64,000 nt of DNA from Thioalkalivibrio sp. ALE31 (GCF_000377405.1 NZ_KB905026.1:1-64000); one strand, 5' to 3'; shown: positions 1-9,212, counted from the first letter of the stretch. The notes: generated by a model from the sequence alone, not told the origin. A program made the numbers and translations.

Positions 1-421
1 AGCGGCGTTGCCTATGGTTAGGCGCAAACATGGGGATGCGTTCGGTTTTGACCTTCGCCTCCCGTATGGAGCCCCTTGCGGAAGGGTTCTCGGGCCGGCC
101 CGTTTTCTATAAATTCGGGGCGCTGGATGTCTGAGCGAAGCGCAGCGTAGCGAGTTCAGCGCCGCCGGCCCGAGGGCCCTGGAGCAAGGTTCCCGGGCGG
201 AATCCGGGTGCCCTTCTTTGGGTCCTTTCTTGGGCAAGCAAGAAAGGACCTCGCGGCGCGCTGGCGAGTCAGCGCCGGGCAGTATGTGGACCGAAGGCAC
301 CGTGAACACCCGAGGCCGAACCAGGACCAGCCACCACGAGGCAGGCGGCCGGACGGAGGCACGTAAAACCGAGAGCGCAAAGCCTGTCTCGCTGGGGGCG
401 AGGGCGAGAGAGGGGCGCGTG
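1..421. other. non-coding stretch with a perfect hairpin
   Basis: I see no convincing gene here. Bases 221-232 and 239-250 form a perfect 12-bp inverted repeat (GGTCCTTTCTTG / CAAGAAAGGACC) around a 6-base loop. The surrounding text (about 130-300) has the look of intergenic repeats scattered through many GC-rich gammaproteobacterial genomes. The leftward MFS gene ends at 422, so the hairpin lies downstream of it. It has no T-run in that direction, so a terminator role is unproven. Confidence 0.4.
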
Positions 422-1762
422 TCAGGCCTCGCCCATGAGCCAGGCGCTGGCGGCGCCGGCCAGACTCATCAGCGCGAGGACGAAGATCGCCACCTCGGTG
501 CCCGCCAGCTGCGCCAGCAGCCCGAACAGCCCGCCGACCAGCAGCAGGGCACCAATGACCGTGTTGCTGACCGCGGTGAACGCGGCCCGGGTCTCCTGCG
601 TGGCCATATCCACCAGATACGTCTTGCGCCCCAGGCGCACACCGGCATGACTGACCCCGAGCAGGAAGAACAACGCCGCATAGAGCCAGCCGCCGGGGAC
701 CAGTGCGTGGTCGGTATCCACCGGCACGAACCAGACGCCCACCGCGACCGCAATGCCAAGCCCGGCGGCCAGAAGGCCAGACAGGATCAGCACCCAGCGC
801 GCCGAGCGGTCGGACAGGCGCCCCCAGACCGGGGCGCTGACCGCCGAGGCCAGGCCGCTGGCCAGGATCAGCAGCCCCAGGGTTCCGAGATCGCCGGCGG
901 TGGCGTCCTCCGCGAGAAGGACGTAGAAGGGCAGGGCCAGCGCGGTGCTCATCAGCAGGGCGCGGGTCAGCACGAAGTGGCCAAAGGCGCGGTCGGTCCA
1001 CAGCAGGCGCATGGAGCGGATGGCCTCGGTCACCGCGTTGCCGCCGCCCTCGGTGGAGCCCGGGTCCTCGCGCAGCCGGGTAAAGGTCGCGGCGGCCACC
1101 CACCAGGCCCCGGCCGAGGCGGCCAGCAGGGCGACGAAGACCCCGATGCCGGCCTCTTCGAGGTTCGCCAGCGTCAGGTAGATACCCAGGCCCAGGGTGA
1201 AGAAGCCGGCGAGGGAGGCGGCATAGCCCATCACGGTTCCGCGCTGGTGCTTGGCGATGGTCTTGCCGAGCACATCCTTGGAAGCCACCGAGTTGATCCC
1301 CCGCGACAGGGCAAAGACGATCAGGAGCCCGAGGATGGCCCAGCCGGCGGCGGCGCCCTCCAGGGTCAGGGCGACGACAGCCATGCCGGCGACGGCCAGG
1401 CCGGACAGGACACTGCCCAGCACCCAGAAGCCCTTGCGGATCGCCCGGCGGCGAATGGAGGCGGCAACGAATAGTTGCGGCAGCAGGGAGCCGGATTCGC
1501 GGATCGGCACCAGGAAGCCGGCGAAGGCGGCCGGGGCGCCCAGGGCGCCGAGCAGCCAGGCCAGCACCAGTCGGGCCGAGGCGAGCTCGTCGCCAATCTT
1601 GCTCAGGGTGTTGGCGACCAGGTGGACGAAGAAATTGACCGGCTGGGCGCGGCAGGCGTTTTCGGGGATGTCCTTGCAGACGCGCGCGTCCTCGTCGCCG
1701 GCAATGGTTTCGTACAGTCCGATAATCGGGCGCGGAAGCTTGTCCAGGTCGTTGACGGTCAT
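422..1762 (-). CDS. MFS transporter
   Basis: Predicted inner-membrane transporter of the major facilitator superfamily, 446 aa, with about eleven or twelve hydrophobic segments and a basic loop (GRLSDRSAR, a motif-A-like sequence) between the two halves. I chose the ATG at 1762 (MTVNDLDKLPRP). The frame is open further upstream, but that part runs into a dispersed repeat at 1787-1902, and a GGAAAG stretch lies just before this ATG. An acidic and Cys-containing N-terminal section (DEDARVCKDIPENACRAQ) precedes the first helix, which is unusual for MFS. The substrate cannot be told from the sequence. It is last in a leftward gene array. Confidence 0.85.
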   Translation of the reverse strand: MTVNDLDKLPRPIIGLYETIAGDEDARVCKDIPENACRAQPVNFFVHLVANTLSKIGDELASARLVLAWLLGALGAPAAFAGFLVPIRESGSLLPQLFVAASIRRRAIRKGFWVLGSVLSGLAVAGMAVVALTLEGAAAGWAILGLLIVFALSRGINSVASKDVLGKTIAKHQRGTVMGYAASLAGFFTLGLGIYLTLANLEEAGIGVFVALLAASAGAWWVAAATFTRLREDPGSTEGGGNAVTEAIRSMRLLWTDRAFGHFVLTRALLMSTALALPFYVLLAEDATAGDLGTLGLLILASGLASAVSAPVWGRLSDRSARWVLILSGLLAAGLGIAVAVGVWFVPVDTDHALVPGGWLYAALFFLLGVSHAGVRLGRKTYLVDMATQETRAAFTAVSNTVIGALLLVGGLFGLLAQLAGTEVAIFVLALMSLAGAASAWLMGEA

Positions 1763-1786
1763 GAGGTCTTTCCGTTGCGTTGTCCC

Positions 1787-1902
1787 GTCATTGCGAGGAG
1801 CCGAAAGCGACGTGGCAACCTCCAGATGCTGGCAGGGCGGCGGGATCCGGTGGTGCCGGAAGGCAGATTGCCACGGTGCCTGCGGCACCTCGCAATGACA
1901 GG
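1787..1902. repeat. dispersed palindromic repeat (CGTCATTGCGAGG type)
   Basis: An imperfect inverted repeat with arms of about 35 bases at 1787-1822 and 1865-1902, both beginning GTCATTGCGAGG when read inward and sharing GTGGCAA. The type is a short non-coding palindromic element that I recognise from many proteobacterial genomes. Only one copy is in this window. It lies between the MetA-family gene and the MFS gene and would fold into a long hairpin in any read-through transcript. Confidence 0.7.
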
Positions 1903-1917
1903 GGCGGGTGCGACGCG

Positions 1918-2988
1918 CTACCGGCGCCCGGCCAGCGGGTCGCTCGGGTCGACGCTGTCGCGGAACGGCTTGCGCCGGTCGAGGTTGGTCAGCTGGTAGA
2001 CGTTGCCCAGCCAGTTATTGATCACCGCCAGCGCGGTGTCGTGCCAGGTGTTGTCGAGGCGGTCCAGCAGCAGCGCCTCGGGCAGGGCCGGGATCTCGGT
2101 GCAGTGTTCCAGGGCGGCCTCCACGTGCTCGCGGTGCTCGTCGAGGATAGCGGCGGCCTGCGGCATCAGGTAGTTCTCCGGCAGCGGCGGGTAGGCGTCG
2201 CGTTCGCCCTGGATGTAGCGCACCACCTCGCGTTTGTATTCCTTGAGCAGGCTGATCGAGTCGTATTCCGGGTGGCCCTGGAAGAAGACCATGCGAAAGC
2301 CGTCGGGCGAGGCCCCCAGGTGGATCCCGGACTGGTCACTCTCCACCAGCACGCGCAGGCCGTGGCGCTCGAACTGGTCGCGCGAGACATCGTTGTAGCG
2401 CGAGTGCGGCACGTCGAAACGGGTGTTCACGCCGGTGACCAGCGGATGCCCGCGGTCGACCACGCGATGCGGGAACACGCCCCACAGCTTCTCGCCCATA
2501 TGCCGGCGGTGCTCGCCGTAGCGCGCCTGCAGCACGGCGTGGGTCGCCAGGCAGGAGCACAGGGTGGAGGTCACGTTCTCCCAGGCCCAGTCGACCACCT
2601 CGGCCAGCGGTTCCCAGAAGGGTTCCAGGGCCAGGTCCGGCTGGGTCACGTTGGCGCCGGTGATGATCAGCGCGTCGAGGCCCTCCTTCTTCAGGTCCTC
2701 GAAGGATTCGTAGTACTGCTTGACGTGGTCGCGCCCCTTCGGCCCGCGCTTGAGTTGCGGCAGGGTGAACGGGTGGATATAGAACTGCGCGATCTGGTTG
2801 CTCTCGCCGATCAGGCGAAAGAACTGGCGCTCGGTGGCCGCGAGGGCGGCGTCCGGCATCATGTTCAGCAGCCCGATATGCAGGGCGCGGATCTCCTGCT
2901 GCTGGGCGAAGTCGCTGGGCAGTACGGTCTCGCCCTCGCTTTTCAGGCGGGCAAAGGTGGGCAGGTCGGAGTAGGCGACAAGTGGCAT
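1918..2988 (-). CDS. metA: MetA-family homoserine O-acyltransferase
   Basis: Predicted cytosolic acyltransferase that activates homoserine (with succinyl- or acetyl-CoA) as the first committed step of methionine synthesis. The 356-aa protein has the MetA/HTS fold signature: LNMMPDAALAATERQF near the N-terminus, a nucleophile region around CSCLATHA in place of the usual CWGAQA, then FDVPHSRYN, and HPEYD with the catalytic His and Glu. Acyl-donor choice cannot be read with confidence. The start codon overlaps the stop of the upstream ATPase gene (TAATG), so the two are probably translationally coupled. The changed residues around the nucleophile make it a divergent member. Confidence 0.85.
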   Translation of the reverse strand: MPLVAYSDLPTFARLKSEGETVLPSDFAQQQEIRALHIGLLNMMPDAALAATERQFFRLIGESNQIAQFYIHPFTLPQLKRGPKGRDHVKQYYESFEDLKKEGLDALIITGANVTQPDLALEPFWEPLAEVVDWAWENVTSTLCSCLATHAVLQARYGEHRRHMGEKLWGVFPHRVVDRGHPLVTGVNTRFDVPHSRYNDVSRDQFERHGLRVLVESDQSGIHLGASPDGFRMVFFQGHPEYDSISLLKEYKREVVRYIQGERDAYPPLPENYLMPQAAAILDEHREHVEAALEHCTEIPALPEALLLDRLDNTWHDTALAVINNWLGNVYQLTNLDRRKPFRDSVDPSDPLAGRR

Positions 2989-3839
2989 TACAGTCGCGCC
3001 TCCCGTTCCAGGGCCATGCAGACCAGGTCGTCGAAGTCGGCTGCGTTGCGCACCCGCGCCAGTTCCGTGGTGCTGATGGTGTAACCGTGGCTCTCGGCGA
3101 TCGCCTCGTAACGTGGCAGGCGTGCGCGGAACAGGCGCGAGAAGACCCAGCGCACAAACGCGTCGGGGTCGATCTGGGCGACGTAGTCCAGCCCCTCGTC
3201 GCGCATGTATTCGGCCAGCTGCTGGTCGAGGAAGGCCTCGCGGTAGTACAGCGGCTTGGGATCGCTCTCGGCGCGCTCGATCAGCTGGCGCTCGTCCTCG
3301 TCGGTCGCCTTGATGTAGAGGATCAGCGTGTGCTCCGCGAGGGTCTCCAGCACGCCGGGGCTGTCCAGCTCGCAGACCGAGCCGCCGGCATCGTTGACGA
3401 AGTGCGGATAGCCGAACAGCGTCTGGGACTTGCTGATGAAGTCGGGCACGTCGAGCATGGCCTGCACCTCGGCCTCGTGGTGCAGGGTCTGGCGGCGCTT
3501 GAACTCGGTCAGCGGCAGCCCGCCCAGCTCCGGGTTGCCGAGCTTGCCGAGGAAGCTCGCCACCGGGTGCAGGTTGTCCACCGTGATGTTGTTGATGATC
3601 TGGATCGAGTCCGAGCGCAGCAGATCGCGCAGGAATGGCACCGCCATCGCCTGGGCCTTGATGTTGTCCAGGATCGGTTCGCTCAGGTAGCGCGTGCCGA
3701 TGCGGTAGTCGCCGGAGTAGTGGAACCAGTCCTCGCGCCGCAGCATGTTGGACAGGCGCGTCTTGCCGACACCGGACATCCCCAGCAGGGTGATGCGGCG
3801 GTGGTCCTGATTGCGGTACTCGTCGGGGGTCAGGCGCAT
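2988..3839 (-). CDS. P-loop ATPase coupled to metA
   Basis: A 283-aa protein with a Walker A motif (GMSGVGKT, about residues 20-27) followed by LSNMLRREDWFHYSGDYRIG, so it is a P-loop NTPase that resembles a small kinase or ATPase. No signal peptide or membrane segment is visible. It sits directly upstream of the MetA-family gene with a one-base stop/start overlap, which argues for a joint role in sulfur amino acid metabolism. The function is not known to me; regulation or activation of the acyltransferase is only an inference. Confidence 0.75.
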   Translation of the reverse strand: MRLTPDEYRNQDHRRITLLGMSGVGKTRLSNMLRREDWFHYSGDYRIGTRYLSEPILDNIKAQAMAVPFLRDLLRSDSIQIINNITVDNLHPVASFLGKLGNPELGGLPLTEFKRRQTLHHEAEVQAMLDVPDFISKSQTLFGYPHFVNDAGGSVCELDSPGVLETLAEHTLILYIKATDEDERQLIERAESDPKPLYYREAFLDQQLAEYMRDEGLDYVAQIDPDAFVRWVFSRLFRARLPRYEAIAESHGYTISTTELARVRNAADFDDLVCMALEREARL

Positions 3840-3852
3840 GGCTCGGGTTCGG

Positions 3853-3993
3853 TTAGCGTCGCAGGATGAACAGGATACCGGCGATCACCGCCAGGCCGCT
3901 GATGACGTAGTGGTCGTACTGGAACTGCAGCCCCAGCAGGCCGCGCAGGCCGAACAGGATCAGCCACAAACCCAGCAGTATGTTTCCAAGCAT
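3853..3993 (-). CDS. 46-aa membrane protein
   Basis: A short gene encoding 46 residues with two hydrophobic helices (GNILLGLWLILFGLRGLL and VISGLAVIAGILFIL) joined by a polar loop with QYDHY, ending in two arginines. AGGG lies about 7 bases upstream of the ATG at 3993; an alternative in-frame ATG at 3999 is too close to it. It lies between the isochorismatase-like gene and the ATPase gene, with 30 and 13 bases of spacing, so it is probably co-transcribed. The function is unknown. Confidence 0.6.
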   Translation of the reverse strand: MLGNILLGLWLILFGLRGLLGLQFQYDHYVISGLAVIAGILFILRR

Positions 3994-4023
3994 GCGCATC
4001 CCTGCGTGTCTCCCGGTTCGTGA

Positions 4024-4599
4024 TTAGCGGATCAACTGGCTCAGTTCGCGGAACTGCGGATCGGCCGCGTCGCGCAGCCATTCGAACAGTACCGACTCGT
4101 GGTTGGTGATGATGGCGCCGGCGGCGCGCAGGCGCTCCAGTCCGTTGCGCTTGCGCCCGGCATCGCGCGAGCAGACCCCGTCCTCGACCACGAACACGGT
4201 CACGCCCGCCTCCAGCAGTTCCAGTGCCGTCTGGGTCACGCAGATGTGGGTCTCCGCGCCGGTCAGGATGATCTGGTCGCCGCGGGTCAGGCGGGTGTGC
4301 AGGTCGGCTTCGGCGCAGCAGGAGAAGGCCGTCTTGTCGGTGACCGCGCCCTCGCCGTCCAGCGCCTGCTGCAGGGGGGCGGTGACCTCGCCGAGGCCTT
4401 TGGGATACTGGCGCGATACCTCGATCGGGATGCCGAGCTTGCGCGCCGCCTCGATCAGGCGCGCGGCATTGCGCTCGACCTCGGCACGGGCCGCCTCGGG
4501 CATCGCGGCCAGCAGGCGTTCCTGCAGGTCGATCAGGACCAGGCGCGAGCGCGCCCGCTCGCAGCGGGCCCGTGGGTTATGCGTGGCGGAGGCGGACAT
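4024..4599 (-). CDS. isochorismatase-family cysteine hydrolase
   Basis: A 191-aa cytosolic hydrolase. The family's Asp-Lys-Cys catalytic residues are all visible: Asp in LVLIDLQERLL, Lys in VTDKTAFSCC, and Cys in LTGAETHICVTQTAL. The GAETHICV box is typical of the YcaC-like branch rather than true isochorismatases, and the real substrate (an amide or a vinyl ether) is unknown. The start codon overlaps the tolC stop (TAATG), so it is translated from the same message as the outer-membrane channel. Confidence 0.85.
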   Translation of the reverse strand: MSASATHNPRARCERARSRLVLIDLQERLLAAMPEAARAEVERNAARLIEAARKLGIPIEVSRQYPKGLGEVTAPLQQALDGEGAVTDKTAFSCCAEADLHTRLTRGDQIILTGAETHICVTQTALELLEAGVTVFVVEDGVCSRDAGRKRNGLERLRAAGAIITNHESVLFEWLRDAADPQFRELSQLIR

Positions 4600-5924
4600 T
4601 ACTCCAGCAGGTCGTCGATGGCCTCGAGGTCGGCCACGCTCAGGCGACCGGCGGCGCGCTGCAGGCGCAGCGATTCGCCGAGGAAGCCGTAGCGGGCCTC
4701 GGCGTAGTCGCGCTCGGCGCGGAAGACCTCGCGCAGGGCGAGCAGGACATCCACCTGGGTGCGGGTGCCGACCTCGAAGCCGGCCTCGGCCGCCTCGAAC
4801 GCGGACTGGGTCGAAACCAGCGCCTGCTCCAGCGCGCGCACCCGCGAGTTGTTGGAGATCACCGACAGGTAGGCGCTGCGGGTGTCCTGAGTGGTGCGGC
4901 GCTCCACCAGCGACTGGCCTTCCTGCGCGGCCTGGAAGTCCTCGCGGGCCTGGCGGGTCAGGGCGCTGACGCGCCCGCCGGTGTAGAGCGGGATCTCCAG
5001 TTGCACGCCGACCTGGGCGTCGGTGCCCTCGAAGAAGGCGCCTCTGGCATCAGCTGGTACATCCAGGCCGTGGTAGCGGTTCTCGCGCACCGAGGCGTTC
5101 AGGTTGAGCCGCGGCAGGCCCTCGGCGCGCTGGCGCTGGATCTGTTCGCGGGCGGTCTCGGTGCTCAGGCGCTGGGCGGCCAGTTCCAGGTTGTTGGCGA
5201 GCGCGATATCGACCCAGGCCTGCGGATCGGCCGGTTCCGGCGGGGTCAGCTCGGCCTCGTCGCGCAGCATGTCCAGCTCGTCCCAGTAGGTGTTGGTGAT
5301 CACCGCGAGCTGCTCGCGGGTCAGGTCCAGCTGGTTCGCGGCGGCGATGCGCTCGGCCTCGGCGATGTCGCGCTGGGCCTGGGCTTCGGTGACGTCGGTA
5401 CGGGCGACCAGGCCGACATCGAAGCGGCGCTGGGTCTGTTCCAGCTGGCGCTCGATCGCCTCGACCTCGGCCTCGCGGAAGGCCAGGGTTTCCTGTGCGA
5501 TGAGCACGTCGAAGTAGGCCTGGGCCACGCGCAGGATCAGGTCCTGGCGGGCGGCATCCAGTTCGGCCTCGGCGCGGGCGATCTCGAGATCCACCTGCGC
5601 CAGCTCGATGTAGTTGCGGCGGTCGTAGAGGCTTTGGGCCAGATTGACGCCGAAGCTGGTCTCGCGCCCATCAATGCTCGGTTCATTGCGGCCGTCGCGG
5701 TAGAACGCGCCGGCCTCGGCCTGCCCGGAGATCTGCGGCAGCAGGGCAGAGCGCGCGAGCGGCCGGTTCTCCAGCACGCTGCGGTACTCCGCCTCGGCGG
5801 TGCGCAGTTCGGCGTCTTCCGCGGCCGCGCGCTCGTAGACCTCCATCAGGCTGGAGGCGGTGGCGGGGGCCGAGATCACCAGGGCCAGCCCGGCGGCGGC
5901 GAGAAGCGACGGCAGACGGTTCAT
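4599..5924 (-). CDS. tolC: TolC-family outer-membrane channel protein
   Basis: An outer-membrane efflux/type I secretion channel of 441 aa. It has a signal peptide (ending about APATASS) and two tandem OEP repeats rich in Ala, Gln and Glu. Recognisable elements are SLMEVYERAAAEDAELR at the N-terminus, FGVNLAQSLYDRRNY, and the second-repeat VGVQLEIPLYTGGRV. The length fits TolC of proteobacteria. It lies 102 bases downstream of the PCMT-like gene in the same direction, an arrangement I have seen in related gammaproteobacteria. No inner-membrane pump or adaptor gene is nearby. Confidence 0.92.
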   Translation of the reverse strand: MNRLPSLLAAAGLALVISAPATASSLMEVYERAAAEDAELRTAEAEYRSVLENRPLARSALLPQISGQAEAGAFYRDGRNEPSIDGRETSFGVNLAQSLYDRRNYIELAQVDLEIARAEAELDAARQDLILRVAQAYFDVLIAQETLAFREAEVEAIERQLEQTQRRFDVGLVARTDVTEAQAQRDIAEAERIAAANQLDLTREQLAVITNTYWDELDMLRDEAELTPPEPADPQAWVDIALANNLELAAQRLSTETAREQIQRQRAEGLPRLNLNASVRENRYHGLDVPADARGAFFEGTDAQVGVQLEIPLYTGGRVSALTRQAREDFQAAQEGQSLVERRTTQDTRSAYLSVISNNSRVRALEQALVSTQSAFEAAEAGFEVGTRTQVDVLLALREVFRAERDYAEARYGFLGESLRLQRAAGRLSVADLEAIDDLLE

Positions 5925-6026
5925 GGACGCGACTCCGGAGGATATTAGGAAACGCCTATCCTATCAGAGCATGTTCCGGAATGGGGCCTCCGGCGCGCGC
6001 CCCGTGCCGGGGCGCAGGCGACCGGC

Positions 6027-6683
6027 TCAGAATTCGAACGCGGGCTTCGGCTCGAAGCCAACCAGCGGCTTCACGCGGGTCTCGAACAGGCCCTCGTGGC
6101 GGCAGTCGTCTTCGGTGGTCCGGGTGATCAGCTGGGCCTCCATGATCGGGCCATCGCCAGTGACCACGAACAAGCGGCCGCCGAGCGTCAGGTAGGGCTC
6201 GAGGAAGTCGTCGTATTCGGTCATGCCGCCAGTGAGGATGATCGCGTCGTAACGCGGGCGCGGCGGGGTCCAGTCACGGGTCACCGTGGCGGTGCGCAGG
6301 TGGGCGTTATCGAGACCCAGATCCGTCAGGCGGTTACGCGCCGCGAGACGCAGATCGTCGATCCGCTCGATGCTGTCGACCCGGGCCGCGAGGTGGGCCA
6401 GGCAGGCGGTCACGTAACCGGAACCGGTGCCGATCTCCAGTATCGTCTCGGTGGGCTGCGGCGACACGGCCTGCAGCAGCCGGCCGACCACCACCGGCGG
6501 CAGGGTGTTTTCGCCGTGCCCCAGCGGGATCTCGGAATCCGCATATGCCAGGGCCTGGTAGGGCTCGGGCATGAAGCGTTCACGCGGCAGGGTTTCCATC
6601 ACGTCCAGCACGCGCGTATCGAGCACGTCCCAGGGGCGAACCTGCTGCTCGACCATGTTGATCCGGGCCTTGGCGAAATCCAT
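6027..6683 (-). CDS. protein-L-isoaspartate O-methyltransferase family protein
   Basis: A 218-aa SAM-dependent methyltransferase of the PCMT family, which repairs isoaspartyl residues in damaged proteins. Visible elements are NMVEQQVRPWDVLD, RERFMPEPYQALAYAD, the GHGENTLPP active-site segment and the SAM motif ILEIGTGSGYVT. In the canonical enzyme the active-site segment is IGxGQTISQP. Here the TIS is altered (ENTLPP), so true repair activity is uncertain, and this tolC-linked subgroup may do something else. The N-terminal ATG at 6683 gives the standard family start (MDFAKARINMVEQQVRPW). Confidence 0.85.
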   Translation of the reverse strand: MDFAKARINMVEQQVRPWDVLDTRVLDVMETLPRERFMPEPYQALAYADSEIPLGHGENTLPPVVVGRLLQAVSPQPTETILEIGTGSGYVTACLAHLAARVDSIERIDDLRLAARNRLTDLGLDNAHLRTATVTRDWTPPRPRYDAIILTGGMTEYDDFLEPYLTLGGRLFVVTGDGPIMEAQLITRTTEDDCRHEGLFETRVKPLVGFEPKPAFEF

Positions 6684-6745
6684 CGCGGTTTCCTCTGTAC
6701 GCTAAACAGCCGCGAAAGAGTACGTTCACGCGCCGAAACAGGCAA

Positions 6746-6814
6746 GTAGGAGGCCAGCCCTCTGGCCGATGGGGTCTGGTCAACATTCCATCGGCCAGGG
6801 GGCTGGCCTCCTAC
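6746..6814. repeat. REP-type hairpin 1 of 3
   Basis: A 27-base arm at 6746-6772 beginning GTAGGAGGCCAGCC and its near-perfect reverse complement at 6788-6814 form a long hairpin. The GTAGGAG ends are typical of REP (repetitive extragenic palindromic) sequences of gammaproteobacteria. It lies in the 299-base gap between the PCMT-like gene, whose upstream region it occupies, and cca. Confidence 0.8.
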
Positions 6815-6828
6815 GGGGCCGAGTCCCC

Positions 6829-6905
6829 GTAGGAGCCTGCTTGCAGGCGAATGCCCCTGCCCGTGTCCGGCTTTGGCGGGGGCTTCGCCTGCGAGCAGGC
6901 TCCCA
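6829..6905. repeat. REP-type hairpin 2 of 3
   Basis: Starts GTAGGAGCCTGCTTGCAGGCG and ends with CGCCTGCGAGCAGGCTCCCAC. The core is the classic inner stem (CCTGCTTGCAGGCG) plus a complementary distal arm. The sequence differs from its neighbours, so the three units are a mixed cluster rather than a tandem duplication. Confidence 0.8.
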
Positions 6906-6919
6906 CGCTCCGGCCCCGC

Positions 6920-6986
6920 GTAGGAGCCGAGCCTCTCGGCGATTGGGTGTTGGACAGGCCCCATCGCCCAGAGGCTGGGCTCCTAC
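6920..6986. repeat. REP-type hairpin 3 of 3, overlapping the cca stop codon
   Basis: Arms at about 6920-6948 (GTAGGAGCCGAGCCTCTCGG) and 6960-6986 (ending GGCTGGGCTCCTAC). The distal GTAGGAG end, read leftward, supplies the TAG stop codon of cca (6985-6983), so the repeat begins inside the gene's last codon. Confidence 0.78.
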
Positions 6987-8215
6987 AGTTCGGGGTTGTC
7001 CGCGAGGGCCTCGGCAATGGCTCGGATGCGATCGCGCTGCAATGCCTCGCCCAGGGCCTTGCCCTTGTAGCCTTCGGCCATCAGGGCCTGCGGTTGCACG
7101 GCCTGCGCGGCGGCTACCGCGCGGCGTACGGCATCGGCCTGCGGGTAGGGCTTGTCCTCCCAGCCGGTGCGCCCGCGGAAATCCGCCTCCACCGCGAGCA
7201 GGAAGGGCTCGACGTTCTCCGGGCGGCGCAGGGCGTCCAGTCCGTCGACCAGCTTCATCACGGTCTTCGGGCGCAGTTCGAACACGCGATGGACCAGGCC
7301 GTGGTAGCGCGCCACGCGCACCGCGAGGTCGCGGTAGCGATTGGGGATGCGCAGGCGTTCGGACAGGGCGCGGATCAGGTCCACCCCGCGTTCCTCGTGC
7401 CCGTGGTGACTGGGCAGGATGTCGGGGTCGGTCGTGCCCTTCCCGAGGTCGTGCACCAGCGCGGCGAAGCGCACCTCCGGGGCGTCGGACAGGCGGGTCG
7501 CCTGGTCCAGGACCATCAGCGTATGCACGCCGGTGTCGATCTCCGGATGGTAGCGCTCGGGCTGGGGTACGCCGAACAGCCGCTCGATCTCCGGGAACAG
7601 GATGGCGAGTGCCCCGGCCTCGCGCAGTACCTCGAGGAAGCGCCGCGGTGCGGGGCTCTTCAGGGCCTTCTCGCATTCTGCCCAGACGCGCTCGGGGACC
7701 AAAGCGTCGACCTCGCCGGAGGTGACGAGCTCGCGCATCAGGGTCAGCGTGTCGGGGGCCACCTGGAAGCCCCAGGGCGCGAGCTGGGCGGCGAACCGGG
7801 CCACCCGCAGCAGACGTACCGGATCTTCGGCAAAGGCCGGGGAAACGTGGCGCAGCCATCGGGCTTCCAGATCTTCCCGTCCGCCATAGGGGTCGATCAG
7901 GCGGCCGTCGGTGTCCTCGGCCATCGCGTTGATGGTGAGGTCGCGGCGTTCGAGGTCGGCTTCCAGGGTGACCTCGGGCGAGGCGTTGAACTGGAAGCCG
8001 TGATAGCCCCGCGCGGTCTTGCGCTCGGTGCGCGCCAGCGCGTATTCCTCGTGGGTCTCGGGATGCAGGAAGACGGGAAAGTCGCGCCCGACCGGTCGAA
8101 AGCCCGCAGCCTCCATCGCCTCCGGCGTGCTGCCGACGACGACATAGTCGCGCTCCGTGAACGGGCGACCCAGCAGGCGGTCGCGAACCGCACCGCCGAC
8201 GAGATAGGTCTGCAT
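6983..8215 (-). CDS. cca: multifunctional CCA tRNA nucleotidyltransferase
   Basis: Adds or repairs the 3' CCA end of tRNAs. The 410-aa protein begins [17 protein letters not shown] prefer this ATG to an upstream in-frame one. It has the nucleotidyltransferase motif, [10 protein letters not shown], and [17 protein letters not shown]-terminal HD domain ([21 protein letters not shown]) gives the phosphohydrolase activities of the gammaproteobacterial bifunctional type. The stop codon lies in a REP element. It is 25 bases downstream of the NDUFA9-like gene in the same direction. Confidence 0.95.
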   Translation of the reverse strand: MQTYLVGGAVRDRLLGRPFTERDYVVVGSTPEAMEAAGFRPVGRDFPVFLHPETHEEYALARTERKTARGYHGFQFNASPEVTLEADLERRDLTINAMAEDTDGRLIDPYGGREDLEARWLRHVSPAFAEDPVRLLRVARFAAQLAPWGFQVAPDTLTLMRELVTSGEVDALVPERVWAECEKALKSPAPRRFLEVLREAGALAILFPEIERLFGVPQPERYHPEIDTGVHTLMVLDQATRLSDAPEVRFAALVHDLGKGTTDPDILPSHHGHEERGVDLIRALSERLRIPNRYRDLAVRVARYHGLVHRVFELRPKTVMKLVDGLDALRRPENVEPFLLAVEADFRGRTGWEDKPYPQADAVRRAVAAAQAVQPQALMAEGYKGKALGEALQRDRIRAIAEALADNPEL

Positions 8216-8240
8216 GGCGGCCCCGGGATCGCGATCCGGG

Positions 8241-9212
8241 TCAGCCGCGGCCCGATCCGCGGTTGAGGGTCCGCAGTTGCTGCATGCGGGCCTCGCGTCC
8301 GGCGCCGCCGCCACCCAGGTAGCCGGGGGCGATGGATTCCAGCCGGGTCGGGCAGGGTAGCTGCTGCTCGCCGTCGCAGACCGAGTCGATGGTCAGCGAG
8401 GCGAAGTTGTCGCGCGACAACGGTTTGCCGGGCACGAACTCGAGCACGCTGGCCTGCAGCTTGCCGGCCCAGTCGGGCAGGCCGATCACCGGGCGCCGGT
8501 AACCGGAGACGCGTCCGACGTAGCGCACCAGTTCGGCCAGGGTATAGGTCTTCGGGCCGCACAGTTCAAAGCCCTGCCCGAAGGTATCCGGGTCGTCGAG
8601 GGCCTCGACGAAGTGCTCGGCCACATCGCCGACATACACCGGGGCGAAACGCGCCCGGGCGCGGGCCAGGGGCATCATCGGCGAGAACTTCAGCAAAGTC
8701 GCGAAGCGGTTCAGGAAGGAGTCCTCGGGGCCGAAGATCACCGACGGGCGAAAAACCGTGACCGCCAGGGATTCGCTGGCGAATACCGCCTGTTCCGCCG
8801 CGCCTTTGCTGCGCAGGTAGTGGCTGGGGGCGTCGTCCATGTCCGCCTTGAGCGCGCTCATCTGCAGGAAGCGGCGCACGCCCTGCGCCTCGGCGGCGGC
8901 CAGGGCCTTTTCGGTCAGTTCGGTATGGGCGGTGCGGAAACCGGCGCCGCTGTGCCCGCGCTCGTTGAGGATGCCGACCAGGTTGATCACCGCGTCCTGC
9001 CCCGCGAAGACGCGCTCCAGGGTGGCGGGGTCATGGGCGCTGCCTTCGACCAGATCCACCTCGGGGTTGACCAGGAGATCGCGGTGGCGATGCGGACGGC
9101 GGGACAGCACGCGGACCTTCAGGCCGCGATCAATCAGTCGGCGAATGATGTGGTGGCCGACGAAGCCCGTGCCGCCCAGCAGGCAGACATTGCGAATCGA
9201 ATCGATCGACAT
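8241..9212 (-). CDS. NDUFA9-like NAD(P)-binding epimerase/reductase
   Basis: A 323-aa extended short-chain dehydrogenase of the complex I NDUFA9-like family. It has the N-terminal Rossmann motif [26 protein letters not shown], and [12 protein letters not shown] in place of the usual YxxxK. I chose ATG 9212 because AAGGACC lies upstream and the GGTGFVG motif falls at residues 12-18. The substrate is unknown; related proteins bind NAD(P)H and may act on ubiquinone or sugar-nucleotide substrates. It is divergent from the aldehyde dehydrogenase gene, sharing a 104-base promoter region. Confidence 0.85.
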   Translation of the reverse strand: MSIDSIRNVCLLGGTGFVGHHIIRRLIDRGLKVRVLSRRPHRHRDLLVNPEVDLVEGSAHDPATLERVFAGQDAVINLVGILNERGHSGAGFRTAHTELTEKALAAAEAQGVRRFLQMSALKADMDDAPSHYLRSKGAAEQAVFASESLAVTVFRPSVIFGPEDSFLNRFATLLKFSPMMPLARARARFAPVYVGDVAEHFVEALDDPDTFGQGFELCGPKTYTLAELVRYVGRVSGYRRPVIGLPDWAGKLQASVLEFVPGKPLSRDNFASLTIDSVCDGEQQLPCPTRLESIAPGYLGGGGAGREARMQQLRTLNRGSGRG

